Origin: Caldilineaceae bacterium
Lineage (GTDB): Bacteria > Chloroflexota > Anaerolineae > Caldilineales > Caldilineaceae
DNA: 64,000 nucleotides
Reading direction: 5' to 3'
NCBI GenBank assembly: GCA_022842065.1
Contig: JALHQH010000017.1
Coordinates: 143,105-207,104, forward strand
Part shown: in pieces, positions 42,748-51,058 of the stretch
Layout: each line of letters opens with the position of its first letter
How positions within the stretch are numbered: position 1 is the stretch's first letter
Position numbers and translations under genes: made by a program
The notes under the pieces: generated by a model
What the model was told of the DNA's origin: nothing
What the model saw: only the letters and a program-made list of their open reading frames with translations
Databases searched by the model: none

Positions 42748-43635
42748 CTAAATCTCGTTAACCGCTCGTTCGATAATACGGCGGGCGATGGTCTGCGTGC
42801 CGGTGTGGGTGTAATAGTTGGTGGTCATGTCGAGGAAAGCACTCCAGTAATCGAGCCGGTTGTCACTGACATCGATAAAATTCTGGATGCTACCGTAGAC
42901 CTTCTCTGAAGAGAGATCGTTCTTGGTGACAAAATCTTGCATCCAGCCCTTGACGCTGTCCACACTCTTCAGGATAAACGCTAACTTGCTGGTCGTATCT
43001 TGGCCAGGAATCTCTTTGCCGATGGCGCGGTAGGTGCGGTTGCTGTCCAATTCGGCCGGTGACAATTTATCCAACGTATTCATCACCGCGCGGCTAAAGT
43101 CCGGGCCCAACGGCATGATGCCATCCAGACAGACCAACGCTGACATGCGCATGAGATCATCTTTACTGTAATCACCCAGTGCGGCGACAAAATCACCAAT
43201 ACTGTCGCCAGGAATGCCGTTGATCAGGCAGAAATTGAGCAGCTCCACCGTCAGCTTCATGCTGAAATCGATGGTCTGCGCTTTATCCGCCTTGGGCGTG
43301 ATGCGGGCAAGGATCGAAAGAAAGCGCACCCGCTCGCCAATTTTGTTGGTGAGCGCCGCCGCAGCCAACAGCCGATCGGTGCTATCGACCGTGCCGTACA
43401 AATTCCAGGCGCGGCGGTAACGTTCCGAACGATCACGGAAAAGGGCATCAGACCGTTGGGTGACGGCCTTGATCAAGGCGGGATCTTTTTCGCCGGTGAC
43501 CTTGATCACCATCTCTTCAAAGTCAACAATATTTTCCCATTGACCGGGCACCAGAAAATCGAGTGACCGCAAAACATAGACGGTTACGCTACGTTTGCGC
43601 AGACCGTTAACATATTCAGGAATCGACTTGCTCAT
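42748..43635 (-). CDS. Unassigned 295-residue protein
   Basis: Not recognised. It is mostly helical with no signal peptide or membrane span: SIPEYVNGLRKRSVTVYVLR, WENIVDFEEMVIKVTGE, SALVCLDGIMPLGPDFSR, YWSAFLDMTTNYYTHTG. There are no Cys clusters, P-loop or obvious catalytic motif. ATG 43635 is chosen because AGGAG lies seven bases ahead; the longer frame has an unlikely basic extension. A lipoprotein gene lies 112 bases upstream on the same strand and may be co-transcribed. Confidence 0.65.
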   Translation of the reverse strand: MSKSIPEYVNGLRKRSVTVYVLRSLDFLVPGQWENIVDFEEMVIKVTGEKDPALIKAVTQRSDALFRDRSERYRRAWNLYGTVDSTDRLLAAAALTNKIGERVRFLSILARITPKADKAQTIDFSMKLTVELLNFCLINGIPGDSIGDFVAALGDYSKDDLMRMSALVCLDGIMPLGPDFSRAVMNTLDKLSPAELDSNRTYRAIGKEIPGQDTTSKLAFILKSVDSVKGWMQDFVTKNDLSSEKVYGSIQNFIDVSDNRLDYWSAFLDMTTNYYTHTGTQTIARRIIERAVNEI

Positions 43636-43747
43636 TCGGGCTCCTGTGGATTTGTGCGTGCATAATTGCGATGGCACCTGCAAGCGCAAAGTGTGCTACC
43701 CCAACAAAGCGGGGAACTTGGCGAGCGCAGGTGGGCTAAGTTGATGA

Positions 43748-44206
43748 TTATTCCAATGCGGCCAGGCCGTCCAGATCAAATTGCTCGAGCCATTCTGCAC
43801 GCGCATCGGCGTCAAACGAAGCATCTTTCGAGCGCACTTGGACCTGAAAGCGATCGGCGACCAGAATAGCGGTGCCCAATGCACCGACCGTCGCCGCAGG
43901 ATAGCCGGCAATCTCCAGGTCAGTGGATTTGAATTTTTCCAGCGCATCGGGCGCGTTGGCAGTGTCGGTGACGGCCAACGTGGCGACTTCGGTCCCCTGG
44001 AAGTTGAGTTGCGCCTGTGCGAACCCTTCCTTCTCCTGGGTATAGAGGACATTGTAGTCGCCATCATCTTTGGGGAAGAATTTGTTAAATTCGCCACCAG
44101 CTAACGGTTCGACAACGGCGACATTGTCGCCAAGGTTGACAATCGGGCGGCAGGCGACGGTCAACGGGATCAGCATAATTAGCACAATGAACAGTAGTCG
44201 GCGCAT
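43748..44206 (-). CDS. Small hypothetical lipoprotein
   Basis: A 152-residue protein with signal peptide and lipobox LTVAC (Cys19). The mature part is a single mixed alpha/beta domain (NKFFPKDDGDYNVLYTQEKE, AEWLEQFDLDGLAALE). I do not recognise a family. ATG 44206 (MRRLLFIV) is used because the longer frame would place a polar extension before the signal peptide. It lies upstream of the unassigned gene at 42748. The 313-base gap upstream to 44520 holds no recognised element. Confidence 0.65.
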   Translation of the reverse strand: MRRLLFIVLIMLIPLTVACRPIVNLGDNVAVVEPLAGGEFNKFFPKDDGDYNVLYTQEKEGFAQAQLNFQGTEVATLAVTDTANAPDALEKFKSTDLEIAGYPAATVGALGTAILVADRFQVQVRSKDASFDADARAEWLEQFDLDGLAALE

Positions 44207-44519
44207 AGATTTTTCTGTTCTGCTCCTGTTCAACTGGGCGCGCTTTGCCGCTCAACCGCTTCGCCGGCTGGCCAAGGGTGAGTTTTCAAAGCCTGCGCAG
44301 AGTGAAATATAATATAGATTAACGGGCTGAGCATAGCACAGCCTGGGGGCAAGGGCAAAATTGTTGCTTCTCCTGCTACCGCACGATGTTCAGCGAAGAG
44401 TTTCCCCAATAATTTACAAATAAAGTGAGTGGTCAAGCACATGATGAAATCAACGCTTTTACCATGTCACTGACCACTACAAAATTTACAAATAAAGAAT
44501 AAAGGATTACAAACAAATC

Positions 44520-45737
44520 ATGAATGCACTGCCTTTTCTCGACAGTGAGCAGTTGTTAGAAGATCTAGAAACATTAGGGCAGATCGGGCGCACGGCCGAA
44601 GGCGGGTTGATGCGGATCGCGTTTAACGAAGCGGACTGGGCGGGGCGCCGCTGGGTGGCCGATCAACTACGTGGCCTGGGGTTAACGGTGACGACCGACG
44701 CCGCCGGCAACACGCGCTCGTCCTATGCGGGCAGCCAGGATCTACCAGCCATTGCGATTGGCTCACATACAGACACTGTGCCCAATGGCGGCATCTACGA
44801 TGGGGCGCTGGGGGTATTGGCTGGGCTGGCTTGTATGCGGGCGCTGCAGGGGGCTGGGTTGCGGCTGCGCCATCCGGTGGAAATCATCAACTTTGTGGCC
44901 GAAGAGGCAACAATGGCGGGCGGCACCCTGGGCAGTCATGCCATCGTCGGTTCGCTGGATCCACGGGTGATCGACCAGCCGGCATGGGACGGACAACTGG
45001 TACGCGATCATCTCCAGGGTGCTGGGCTTGATCCAGCGCGGCTGGGTGAAGCAAAAAGCAGCCCAGCCAGCTATGCCGCCTTTTTGGAATTGCATATCGA
45101 GCAAGGGGGACGGCTGGAAGATGCAGGGATCGAAGTTGGGATCGTCGAGGGGATCGTCGGCATCCGGCGTTATCTGGTCACCTATACGGGTTATGCCAAC
45201 CATGCCGGCACCACCACCATGGATCGCCGCCAGGATGCGTTGGTGATGGCCGCGCCGCTAATTGGCCAAGTGCGTGAAGTCGCGATGGCGCATGGCATTG
45301 TCGGCACAATCGGTAAAGTCGAAGTTATCCCTGGCGCGCCGAATGTGATCCCCGGCAAGGTGGTGCTGCATCTGGAAATTCGCGGGCTGGACGAAACGGT
45401 GCTTGATGGAGCAGAGGCCGCCTTGGCTGCGCACGCCGCAACCCAGGGTGGGCAATTTATGCGTGTCTCGACCAAAGCCGCAGTCCAATCCGATGAGCGT
45501 TTGCTAAGTGCCTTCACCGCGGCCTGCACCGAGTTGGGCCTCTCTTATGTCCGCATGCCTAGCGGCGCGGGTCATGATGCCATGAACATGGCCACCCTCT
45601 GCCCGATGGCCATGCTCTTTGTACCCAGCCAAAATGGTGTCAGTCACTCGCCCGATGAATATACGGCGCCGCAGGATTGTGTCAACGGCGCGCAGGTGTT
45701 GTTGCATGCGCTGTTGCAGATCGATAAGATGATATAG
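44520..45737 (+). CDS. M20 family Zn hydrolase, allantoate amidohydrolase/N-carbamoyl-L-amino acid hydrolase type
   Basis: A 405-residue M20 hydrolase. Metal sites: GSHTDTVPNGGIYDGALGVL (His, Asp), EEATMAGG (Glu pair), ELHIEQGG (His), and GAGHDAMNM near the C-terminus. NHAGTTTMDRRQD lies in the dimerisation domain. This is the hyuC/allC subgroup, which hydrolyses allantoate, ureidoglycine-type compounds or N-carbamoyl amino acids, releasing ammonia and CO2 or ureido products. It could connect with the urea importer at 56-62 kb; that is inference. Cytoplasmic single gene. Confidence 0.87.
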   Translation: MNALPFLDSEQLLEDLETLGQIGRTAEGGLMRIAFNEADWAGRRWVADQLRGLGLTVTTDAAGNTRSSYAGSQDLPAIAIGSHTDTVPNGGIYDGALGVLAGLACMRALQGAGLRLRHPVEIINFVAEEATMAGGTLGSHAIVGSLDPRVIDQPAWDGQLVRDHLQGAGLDPARLGEAKSSPASYAAFLELHIEQGGRLEDAGIEVGIVEGIVGIRRYLVTYTGYANHAGTTTMDRRQDALVMAAPLIGQVREVAMAHGIVGTIGKVEVIPGAPNVIPGKVVLHLEIRGLDETVLDGAEAALAAHAATQGGQFMRVSTKAAVQSDERLLSAFTAACTELGLSYVRMPSGAGHDAMNMATLCPMAMLFVPSQNGVSHSPDEYTAPQDCVNGAQVLLHALLQIDKMI

Positions 45738-46001
45738 AAATTTATTTACCCAACAGACAACATGTCCTAACGGCACCGCGCCCCAGGGGCACCCGCGATG
45801 AAAATTTTTCTACCACGAAGCACGCCAAGAGCGCGAAGGAATGCTTTTCTTTGCGGCTCTTCGCGACCTTCGCGGTGGCTATTTTCACAACAGGATCTTG
45901 AGGGATTGACGGACACTTACAACGATTGACGTTGACGCCCGCTTGTATTACAATATATCCCAATATCACAAAGTTACCATTGCGTAAGGGCCCTGTGACG
46001 C

Positions 46002-46185
46002 ATGAAGCATTATCGCTTCTGGTGGGATGACCAGAATATTGACCATATCGCCGATCATGGAGTCGAACCGCACGAGGCCGAGGCTGCTCTAATTGGTGCT
46101 TGGCTGATCCGTATAGTGGGACAGGGTAAATATGCTGCATATGGGCAAACGTTCGCGTGAAAAACGCCGTTTCCGTACAAAGTAA
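46002..46185 (+). pseudogene. BrnT-like toxin with internal deletion and frameshift
   Basis: ATG 46002 reads MKHYRFWWDDQNIDHIADHG then VEPHEAEAALIGAW and GKYAAYGQTFA, the N-terminal two-thirds of a BrnT-like toxin, and stops at TGA 46160. In another frame, 46156-46185 reads REKRRFRTK-stop, the expected basic C-terminus, ending six bases before the antitoxin ATG. The middle (usually the LxVVF strand and the segment before REKRR) is missing. So the toxin has lost an internal block while both ends remain. Confidence 0.65.
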
Positions 46186-46190
46186 ATCTC

Positions 46191-46475
46191 ATGCCAAAAT
46201 TACCTGAATTCCAAACTGATGAAGAGTTGATTGCTTGGTTCGATACCCACGACACCGCTGACTACATTGATGAGATGGAAGAAGCTGACGAAAATTTTGC
46301 ATTTATCCCCACCGCTTTTGCAACCAGACCCGTAGATTTACGGTTACGCGCGGACCTTTTCTCCGCCATCGAACGCCTTGCCGACCTGCGCGGTATCCCC
46401 TATCAACGTCTTATGAAAGATTGGCTACAAGAAAAGCTTGCGCAAGAAGCGCCAGAATTGCTACTCCACCCCTAA
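46191..46475 (+). CDS. CopG/BrnA-like antitoxin
   Basis: A 94-residue protein: acidic N-terminus (FQTDEELIAWFDTHDTADYI, EEADENFAF) and C-terminal ribbon-helix-helix-like part (RPVDLRLRADLFSAIERLAD, IPYQRLMKDWLQEKL). This is the layout of antitoxins for BrnT-like toxins. It follows the disrupted toxin gene by six bases. With its toxin broken it may now be neutral or act as an antidote to related toxins. Confidence 0.78.
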   Translation: MPKLPEFQTDEELIAWFDTHDTADYIDEMEEADENFAFIPTAFATRPVDLRLRADLFSAIERLADLRGIPYQRLMKDWLQEKLAQEAPELLLHP

Positions 46476-46514
46476 AATGCGGTTGTGCGGAAAACAAAAT
46501 AGACCCACCGGAAT

Positions 46515-47375
46515 TTATAGGGTAGCAGAAGGGCTCGCAGCGTCATCACGTAGCCGCTGCCACTCGTCGGCATAAGTCGTCGCTTCGATGCCCAGTTCCT
46601 GGATATAGCCGAAGGTCAGTTTTAACATGGTCATCGCCGGGTCAAAACGCGCCAGTGACCAGGGGTGCCAGATCAGCGAGATGTAGGGCAGATCAAGGGC
46701 GATGGCGCGGTCGATAAAAAGGCGGTTGATCGCGAACTCTTCTTGGGGCGTGGTAATCGGGCGCAGGGGCACCCCCTCGGGAAATGGTGAGGGCCAGGCG
46801 ACGATGCGCTGCGCACGGGTGGTCAGGTTATGTGCCTTGAGCAGATTTTCATGCCAGCCGTGGCCGGGTAATTCCCATAGGGCTGGCTGCCCTTCTTCGG
46901 CATAGGTAAAGGGCTTTTCAAAAAGCGAGGGCACCGTATAATCTGGTCCCCACAGCAGCGAACTGACATAGCCAAAACCCGCCGCGGCCACACTGTCCAC
47001 CAGCGCCCCATCCCCACGCAACGCCTCGGCAAAACCACAGCCCGGACGCAAACCCGGACAAGGGCGATCAAAGGTCTCTTCAATACGTGCTTTGCCCAAT
47101 ACCAACTCCTGCTCGCGCACCGCCGCAGCGGGGGCAGGGCCACAGAAGGGATGATCGCGCAACATCTTGTGTGAATAGGTGTGCGAGGCGATCTCAAAAA
47201 AGGGCACGTCACCGAGGACGGCGCGGTATTCGGTGCCTTCAGTTTCCAGCCGTTGGCCCACAATAAAGAAGGTGGCGGGCATGGCAAACTGTTCATGGAC
47301 CTGACGGATCTGGCGGCAGGCGGTCAGACAGTCCTGCGGTTTTTCTGTATCGTACGCGGCAATATAGCGGGTCAT
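46515..47375 (-). CDS. Polysaccharide deacetylase family protein (CE4-like)
   Basis: A 286-residue NodB-fold protein. The strand RYIAAYDTEKPQDC carries the first Asp, ATFFIVGQRLE follows, EIASHTYSHKML supplies the HxxSH zinc ligands, and RPGCGFAEAL resembles the RxPxG motif. Near the C-terminus LIWHPWSLA contains the late His. The family removes acetyl groups from chitin, peptidoglycan or other glycans, or cleaves related C-N bonds. No signal peptide is seen. Upstream on the same strand is a DegT aminotransferase gene, so sugar modification is plausible. Confidence 0.82.
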   Translation of the reverse strand: MTRYIAAYDTEKPQDCLTACRQIRQVHEQFAMPATFFIVGQRLETEGTEYRAVLGDVPFFEIASHTYSHKMLRDHPFCGPAPAAAVREQELVLGKARIEETFDRPCPGLRPGCGFAEALRGDGALVDSVAAAGFGYVSSLLWGPDYTVPSLFEKPFTYAEEGQPALWELPGHGWHENLLKAHNLTTRAQRIVAWPSPFPEGVPLRPITTPQEEFAINRLFIDRAIALDLPYISLIWHPWSLARFDPAMTMLKLTFGYIQELGIEATTYADEWQRLRDDAASPSATL

Positions 47376-47405
47376 GGTTATTGCTTTCGTTTTTGCAATG
47401 AAGGT

Positions 47406-47475
47406 CGGACGCGGATAAACGCGGAAATACGCGGATTTTGTTTTCTCCGCGTACTTCCGCGTTTATCCGCGTCCG
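47406..47475. repeat. Tandem 9-mer hairpin (ACGCGGATA word)
   Basis: 30-nt arms 47406-47435 and 47446-47475 with one mismatch. The left arm is ACGCGGATA, AACGCGGAA, ATACGCGGA after CGG. It fills most of the gap between the deacetylase and DegT genes. Confidence 0.9.
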
Positions 47476-47510
47476 AAAATGTTTCGGGTAATAGCTGAGA
47501 CAGACGACTT

Positions 47511-48881
47511 TTATGGCAGCCAGGGTTTGGCATGCATATCTGCGGTACAATAGGCGACAAGCACTTTGTTGATGCCGGCGGCAATCATGTCACAATCCTC
47601 GGGCGCATACCACTGGTTGAGGCCAATCGAAATGACGCGGTTAAAGAGATCATCAGCCACTGGACAGAGGCCCTGATCATAAGCCAACGGGGCATGGTCT
47701 TGGGCAAACGGCAGATCAGCGGGCATGGTGCCGGTTTTGAGCGTAATCGGGAACATATCGGCGTAAATGTGCCAATCGGGGCGAGGGGTGGCGCTGCGCA
47801 TCCCGGCACGAATCCCTTCGGCGTTGAGCGCGGCCACCAACTGTTCCCCCAACGCACGATTAGCGGGGAAGAAGCGCAACTGATAACCAATTTCGCCCGC
47901 GACATCGTTGAGCCACTGGGGCGTAATTTCGCGACAGGGCTGGAGTTGGCCCAAGATGCGCAGCTTTACGTTGTGATGGCGACGCACAATGTCATCAAGT
48001 TTGCCCAATTGCACCACATTGACCGCGGCTTCCAACTCAGAGAGGCGATAGTTGAGCCCGTTGAAGAGTTCGCCCTCGTAACGCGGCGACGCAAACCGAT
48101 CAGGCCGCCAAAGTCCACCGGCCTCGGCAAATTGATTGACCCGTTCCCACAAGCGCTCGTCATCGGTGAGGATCAGCCCCCCTTCACCGCCGCCGATGAT
48201 CTTATAGGCAGAGATGCTAAAACAGCCCAGATCGCCCCAGGTGCCGACATAGCGCCCCTGATATTTGCCCCCCGGCGACTGGGCACAATCCTCGATCACA
48301 CGCAGCCCATACGCCTGCGCCAACTGCAAAAGCGGTGCCAGATCACAGATGCTGCCCATGACGTGGGTCGGCGCAATGGCGACGGTGCGTGGGGTAATCA
48401 ACGCCGCGACCTTGGTCGGATCCATGTGCAACGATGCATCGACATCACAGAAGATGGGAATCCCCTTGGCGGCAATCACCGCGCCCGCGGTGGCATAGAA
48501 GCCAATCGCCGGCACAATCACTTCGGTGCCAGGGCCAACGCCGGCGGCGATCATCGCGCAGTGCAGGGCCGCGGTGCCAGAGCTGACGCCCAACGCATAC
48601 TTGACCCCAAACTTTTCTCGGGCCAGTGCTTCAAAGGCCGCGCCCTTGGTCTGCGGCGGCTGGGCGGTGGCATAACGCGCTAAGTTTGGCCCTGCACCCA
48701 GGTCAGCATCGCTCACACTGGCGCGGATCCGGGCCAGTGCGGCGTCGGAAAAGCCAAAACGCTCGGCGATCGAGAAAAATTCTTCAACGCCAATCTTGGG
48801 TTGGGGTTGACCAACAGCAGCCGGAAAGGCTTGGGGACCACCCGCAAGCGCCAGGGCTTCACGCGTAAGTTCGGCAATCAT
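47511..48881 (-). CDS. DegT/DnrJ/EryC1/StrS family aminotransferase
   Basis: A 456-residue PLP-fold protein: GVSSGTAALHCAMIAAGVGPG, EVIVPAIGFYATAGAV, THVMGSICDLAPL, VIEDCAQSPGGKYQGRYVGTWG, and SAYKIIGGGEGGLIL with the Schiff-base Lys. Members aminate keto-sugars of nucleotide sugars; some act as dehydratases. The GSICDLAP stretch replaces the more usual GxPADMD. It is longer than typical (about 380) because of an N-terminal ~60-residue extension. The sugar ABC importer genes lie upstream on the same strand, only nine bases away. Confidence 0.87.
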   Translation of the reverse strand: MIAELTREALALAGGPQAFPAAVGQPQPKIGVEEFFSIAERFGFSDAALARIRASVSDADLGAGPNLARYATAQPPQTKGAAFEALAREKFGVKYALGVSSGTAALHCAMIAAGVGPGTEVIVPAIGFYATAGAVIAAKGIPIFCDVDASLHMDPTKVAALITPRTVAIAPTHVMGSICDLAPLLQLAQAYGLRVIEDCAQSPGGKYQGRYVGTWGDLGCFSISAYKIIGGGEGGLILTDDERLWERVNQFAEAGGLWRPDRFASPRYEGELFNGLNYRLSELEAAVNVVQLGKLDDIVRRHHNVKLRILGQLQPCREITPQWLNDVAGEIGYQLRFFPANRALGEQLVAALNAEGIRAGMRSATPRPDWHIYADMFPITLKTGTMPADLPFAQDHAPLAYDQGLCPVADDLFNRVISIGLNQWYAPEDCDMIAAGINKVLVAYCTADMHAKPWLP

Positions 48882-48890
48882 CTTTGTTTT

Positions 48891-49751
48891 CTACTTTCCA
48901 TAACCCATGCGCAGCCCTTCGACAAAGTAGGGCTGGAAGAGAATGTAGAGGACCAACATGGGCAGCACCGTCAACACGGAGCCGGCCATCACCAAGCCAT
49001 AGTTAATGTTAAACTCACTCTGCACCGTCGCCAGACCGACCACCAGCGTGCGCATGGTGTTGGCACGCAAAACGATTAAAGGCCAGAGAAAGTTGTTCCA
49101 GTTATTGATCACGGTAAAGATGCCCAGCGCGGCCATCGCCGGCGTCGAGAGCGGCACGATGATCGACCCAAAGATCCGCAATTCGCTGGCACCGTCGATC
49201 TTGGCCGATTCGATCAACTCGGAAGGTAGGCTCATAATAAATTGGCGCATCATAAAAATGCCAAAGGGCGAGGCCAGCACAGGAATAATCAACGCCCAGT
49301 AGGTGTTAAAGAGCCCCAGCCGGTTAACCATGAGAAATGCCGGGATCAGCGTGACAGCAAAGGGCACCATCAGGGTAGAGAGAATCAGCGAGAAGACGAA
49401 ATTTTTGCCGTAAAACTCTTTTTTGGCAAAAATATAGCCCGATAGCGTATTGAGGAGCAAACTGCCCACGGTAATCACAATGGTAGTGAAGAGCGTATTA
49501 AAAAACCAACGCGGGAACAACCCACCCTGAAAGGTGAAGATGATCTCGTAATAGTTGTCGAGCGACGGATTCTCGGGTATGAGCGTCGGCGGATAGGTCA
49601 TCATCGTGAATGATTTGGTAAACGAGGTAGAAGCCATAAAGAGAAACGGCACCACCGTCACCAATGAAATTGCCAGCATCACCACATACCAGAGCACCTG
49701 CCACATAAAGCTCTGGCGTTGGTTTTGTACTCCCCCAAACATGGCTGACAT
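48891..49751 (-). CDS. Carbohydrate ABC transporter permease (MalG type)
   Basis: A 286-residue permease with six spans and the EAA loop ELIESAKIDGASELRIFGSIIVPL; it ends PYFVEGLRMGYGK, typical of MalG-like permeases. It pairs with the MalF-type permease at 49836 and the binding protein at 51059. ATG 49751 (MSAMFGG) has AAAGGA upstream. No ATPase gene is present, so a shared ATPase must serve it. A 29-bp-arm palindrome separates the two permease genes. Confidence 0.9.
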   Translation of the reverse strand: MSAMFGGVQNQRQSFMWQVLWYVVMLAISLVTVVPFLFMASTSFTKSFTMMTYPPTLIPENPSLDNYYEIIFTFQGGLFPRWFFNTLFTTIVITVGSLLLNTLSGYIFAKKEFYGKNFVFSLILSTLMVPFAVTLIPAFLMVNRLGLFNTYWALIIPVLASPFGIFMMRQFIMSLPSELIESAKIDGASELRIFGSIIVPLSTPAMAALGIFTVINNWNNFLWPLIVLRANTMRTLVVGLATVQSEFNINYGLVMAGSVLTVLPMLVLYILFQPYFVEGLRMGYGK

Positions 49752-49768
49752 AGTGATTCCTTTACTAC

Positions 49769-49828
49769 CACTGGCCACCTTTGTGTAGGGGCACGGCCTG
49801 CCGTGCCCCTACACAAAGGTGGCCAGTG
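49769..49828. repeat. Palindrome with 29-bp perfect arms and GTAGGGGCACGGC core
   Basis: CACTGGCCACCTTTGTGTAG... (49769-49797) and complement (49800-49828), loop CT. The core GTAGGGGCACGGC equals that of the 14570 element; the outer arms differ. It lies inside the importer operon between the permeases and may limit or stabilise mRNA. Confidence 0.92.
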
Positions 49829-49835
49829 ATGATGA

Positions 49836-50774
49836 TTAATATTCAATATCGGAACGGAAGAAACGCAGTTGGAGCAGTGACAGGGTGATGATCACCAGGA
49901 GTAATACCACTCCCATGGTGCTGGCAAAGCCGACATTATCGGATTCAAAGGCTTGTTGATAGACATACCAACTTACGGTGGCTGTCTTCCATGCCGGCCC
50001 ACCTTCCGTCAACACATAGACGGCGTCGAAGAGCTGAAAATTAAAGATCGTCGCCATGATAAAACAGAAGCCCAGGGCAGGGCGCAGGAGGGGAATCGTG
50101 ATACTCCAGATAATGCGCAAGCTATGGGCACCATCAATCCGGGCGGCTTCGTAGAGGTCACGTGGAATTGATTGCAGGGCAGCAAAAAGGATAATCACAT
50201 AAAAACCAAAGCCACGCCAGATCTCCATCATCACAATCGCAGGGATCGCCCAATCGGGGTCACCTAACCAATCGATGCGGGGAATGCCAACCAGGCTCAA
50301 AATATGATTGAGTGGCCCAAAGTCGCGATTGACAATATAGGCCCAAATGTTGGCGGCAATCACCACCGGTGTAATCAGTGGAAAATAGACCGTACCCCGA
50401 AAGAAGCCCTGCATCTTCGGTAATTGAAAAATGATGATTGACACAATCAGCGCAATCGCAATCACCGTCGGCACGGTCATCACCGCGTAGAGCGTTGTGT
50501 TCCAGATCGTTTGCAGAAAGATCGGGTGCTGAAAGGCTTTGGTATAGTTCTCCAGGCCGATAAAGGTATGTTTACCCAACATGCCGCCCTTGGTAAAGGA
50601 GTAGTAAACGCTCCAGAGCATGGGCACAATTAAGAAGCCAAAGATGATCAGCAGACTGGGTGATAATAACAGATACCAAAACACCGTATCACGCACTTTG
50701 CGCCAGCGATGACGATTTGGGCGCGTAGCGGGCCGCGCCTGGGGCACAGACTTGGCCGTAGCAGTAAGACTCAT
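49836..50774 (-). CDS. Carbohydrate ABC transporter permease (MalF type)
   Basis: A 312-residue permease with about six spans: WYLLLSPSLLIIFGFLIVPM at the first span, KHTFIGLENYTKAF periplasmic segment, and EAA loop DLYEAARIDGAHSLRIIWSITIPL. It partners the MalG-type permease downstream. ATG 50774 (MSLTATAKS) has GGAG ahead; a longer frame reaches 50819. The soluble N-terminus is basic and Pro-rich (RPATRPNRHRWRKV). Confidence 0.9.
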   Translation of the reverse strand: MSLTATAKSVPQARPATRPNRHRWRKVRDTVFWYLLLSPSLLIIFGFLIVPMLWSVYYSFTKGGMLGKHTFIGLENYTKAFQHPIFLQTIWNTTLYAVMTVPTVIAIALIVSIIIFQLPKMQGFFRGTVYFPLITPVVIAANIWAYIVNRDFGPLNHILSLVGIPRIDWLGDPDWAIPAIVMMEIWRGFGFYVIILFAALQSIPRDLYEAARIDGAHSLRIIWSITIPLLRPALGFCFIMATIFNFQLFDAVYVLTEGGPAWKTATVSWYVYQQAFESDNVGFASTMGVVLLLVIITLSLLQLRFFRSDIEY

Positions 50775-50828
50775 AATAACGCTCCAATAGGCAGTGGCAA
50801 CAATGTGCCTGTTGTACAAACTACTGTT

Positions 50829-50884
50829 CTGTCATGCCGAGTGACCGCTGTTGCCTTGGCAACAGCGGTCACTCGGCATGACAG
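50829..50884. repeat. Palindrome with 27-bp perfect arms
   Basis: CTGTCATGCCGAGTGACCGC... (50829-50855) and complement (50858-50884), loop TT. It lies between the binding-protein gene and the first permease gene. A second weak repeat of AGACCGCCAAG/CTTGGCGGT type is near 50970-51050. Confidence 0.92.
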
Positions 50885-51058
50885 TGTGCAGCTTCGTGCA
50901 AGGCTAAATTCGTGGTAGCTTCCGACTGTAACCGCTAACTAGTTTCTGTTGCGCAAGAGCTCGCTCACCGCTGAGACCGCCAAGCCCCGCAAAGGTTCTT
51001 TGCTGAAGTTGCTTTGCATTCCCTTTGCGCGCTTGGCGTTCTTGGCGGTAGAAACTTG

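Noticed and set aside
47532..48683. Plus-strand open frame (383 codons) opposite the DegT aminotransferase gene
   Set aside because: Shadow frame of a well-supported gene; no motif or ribosome site of its own.
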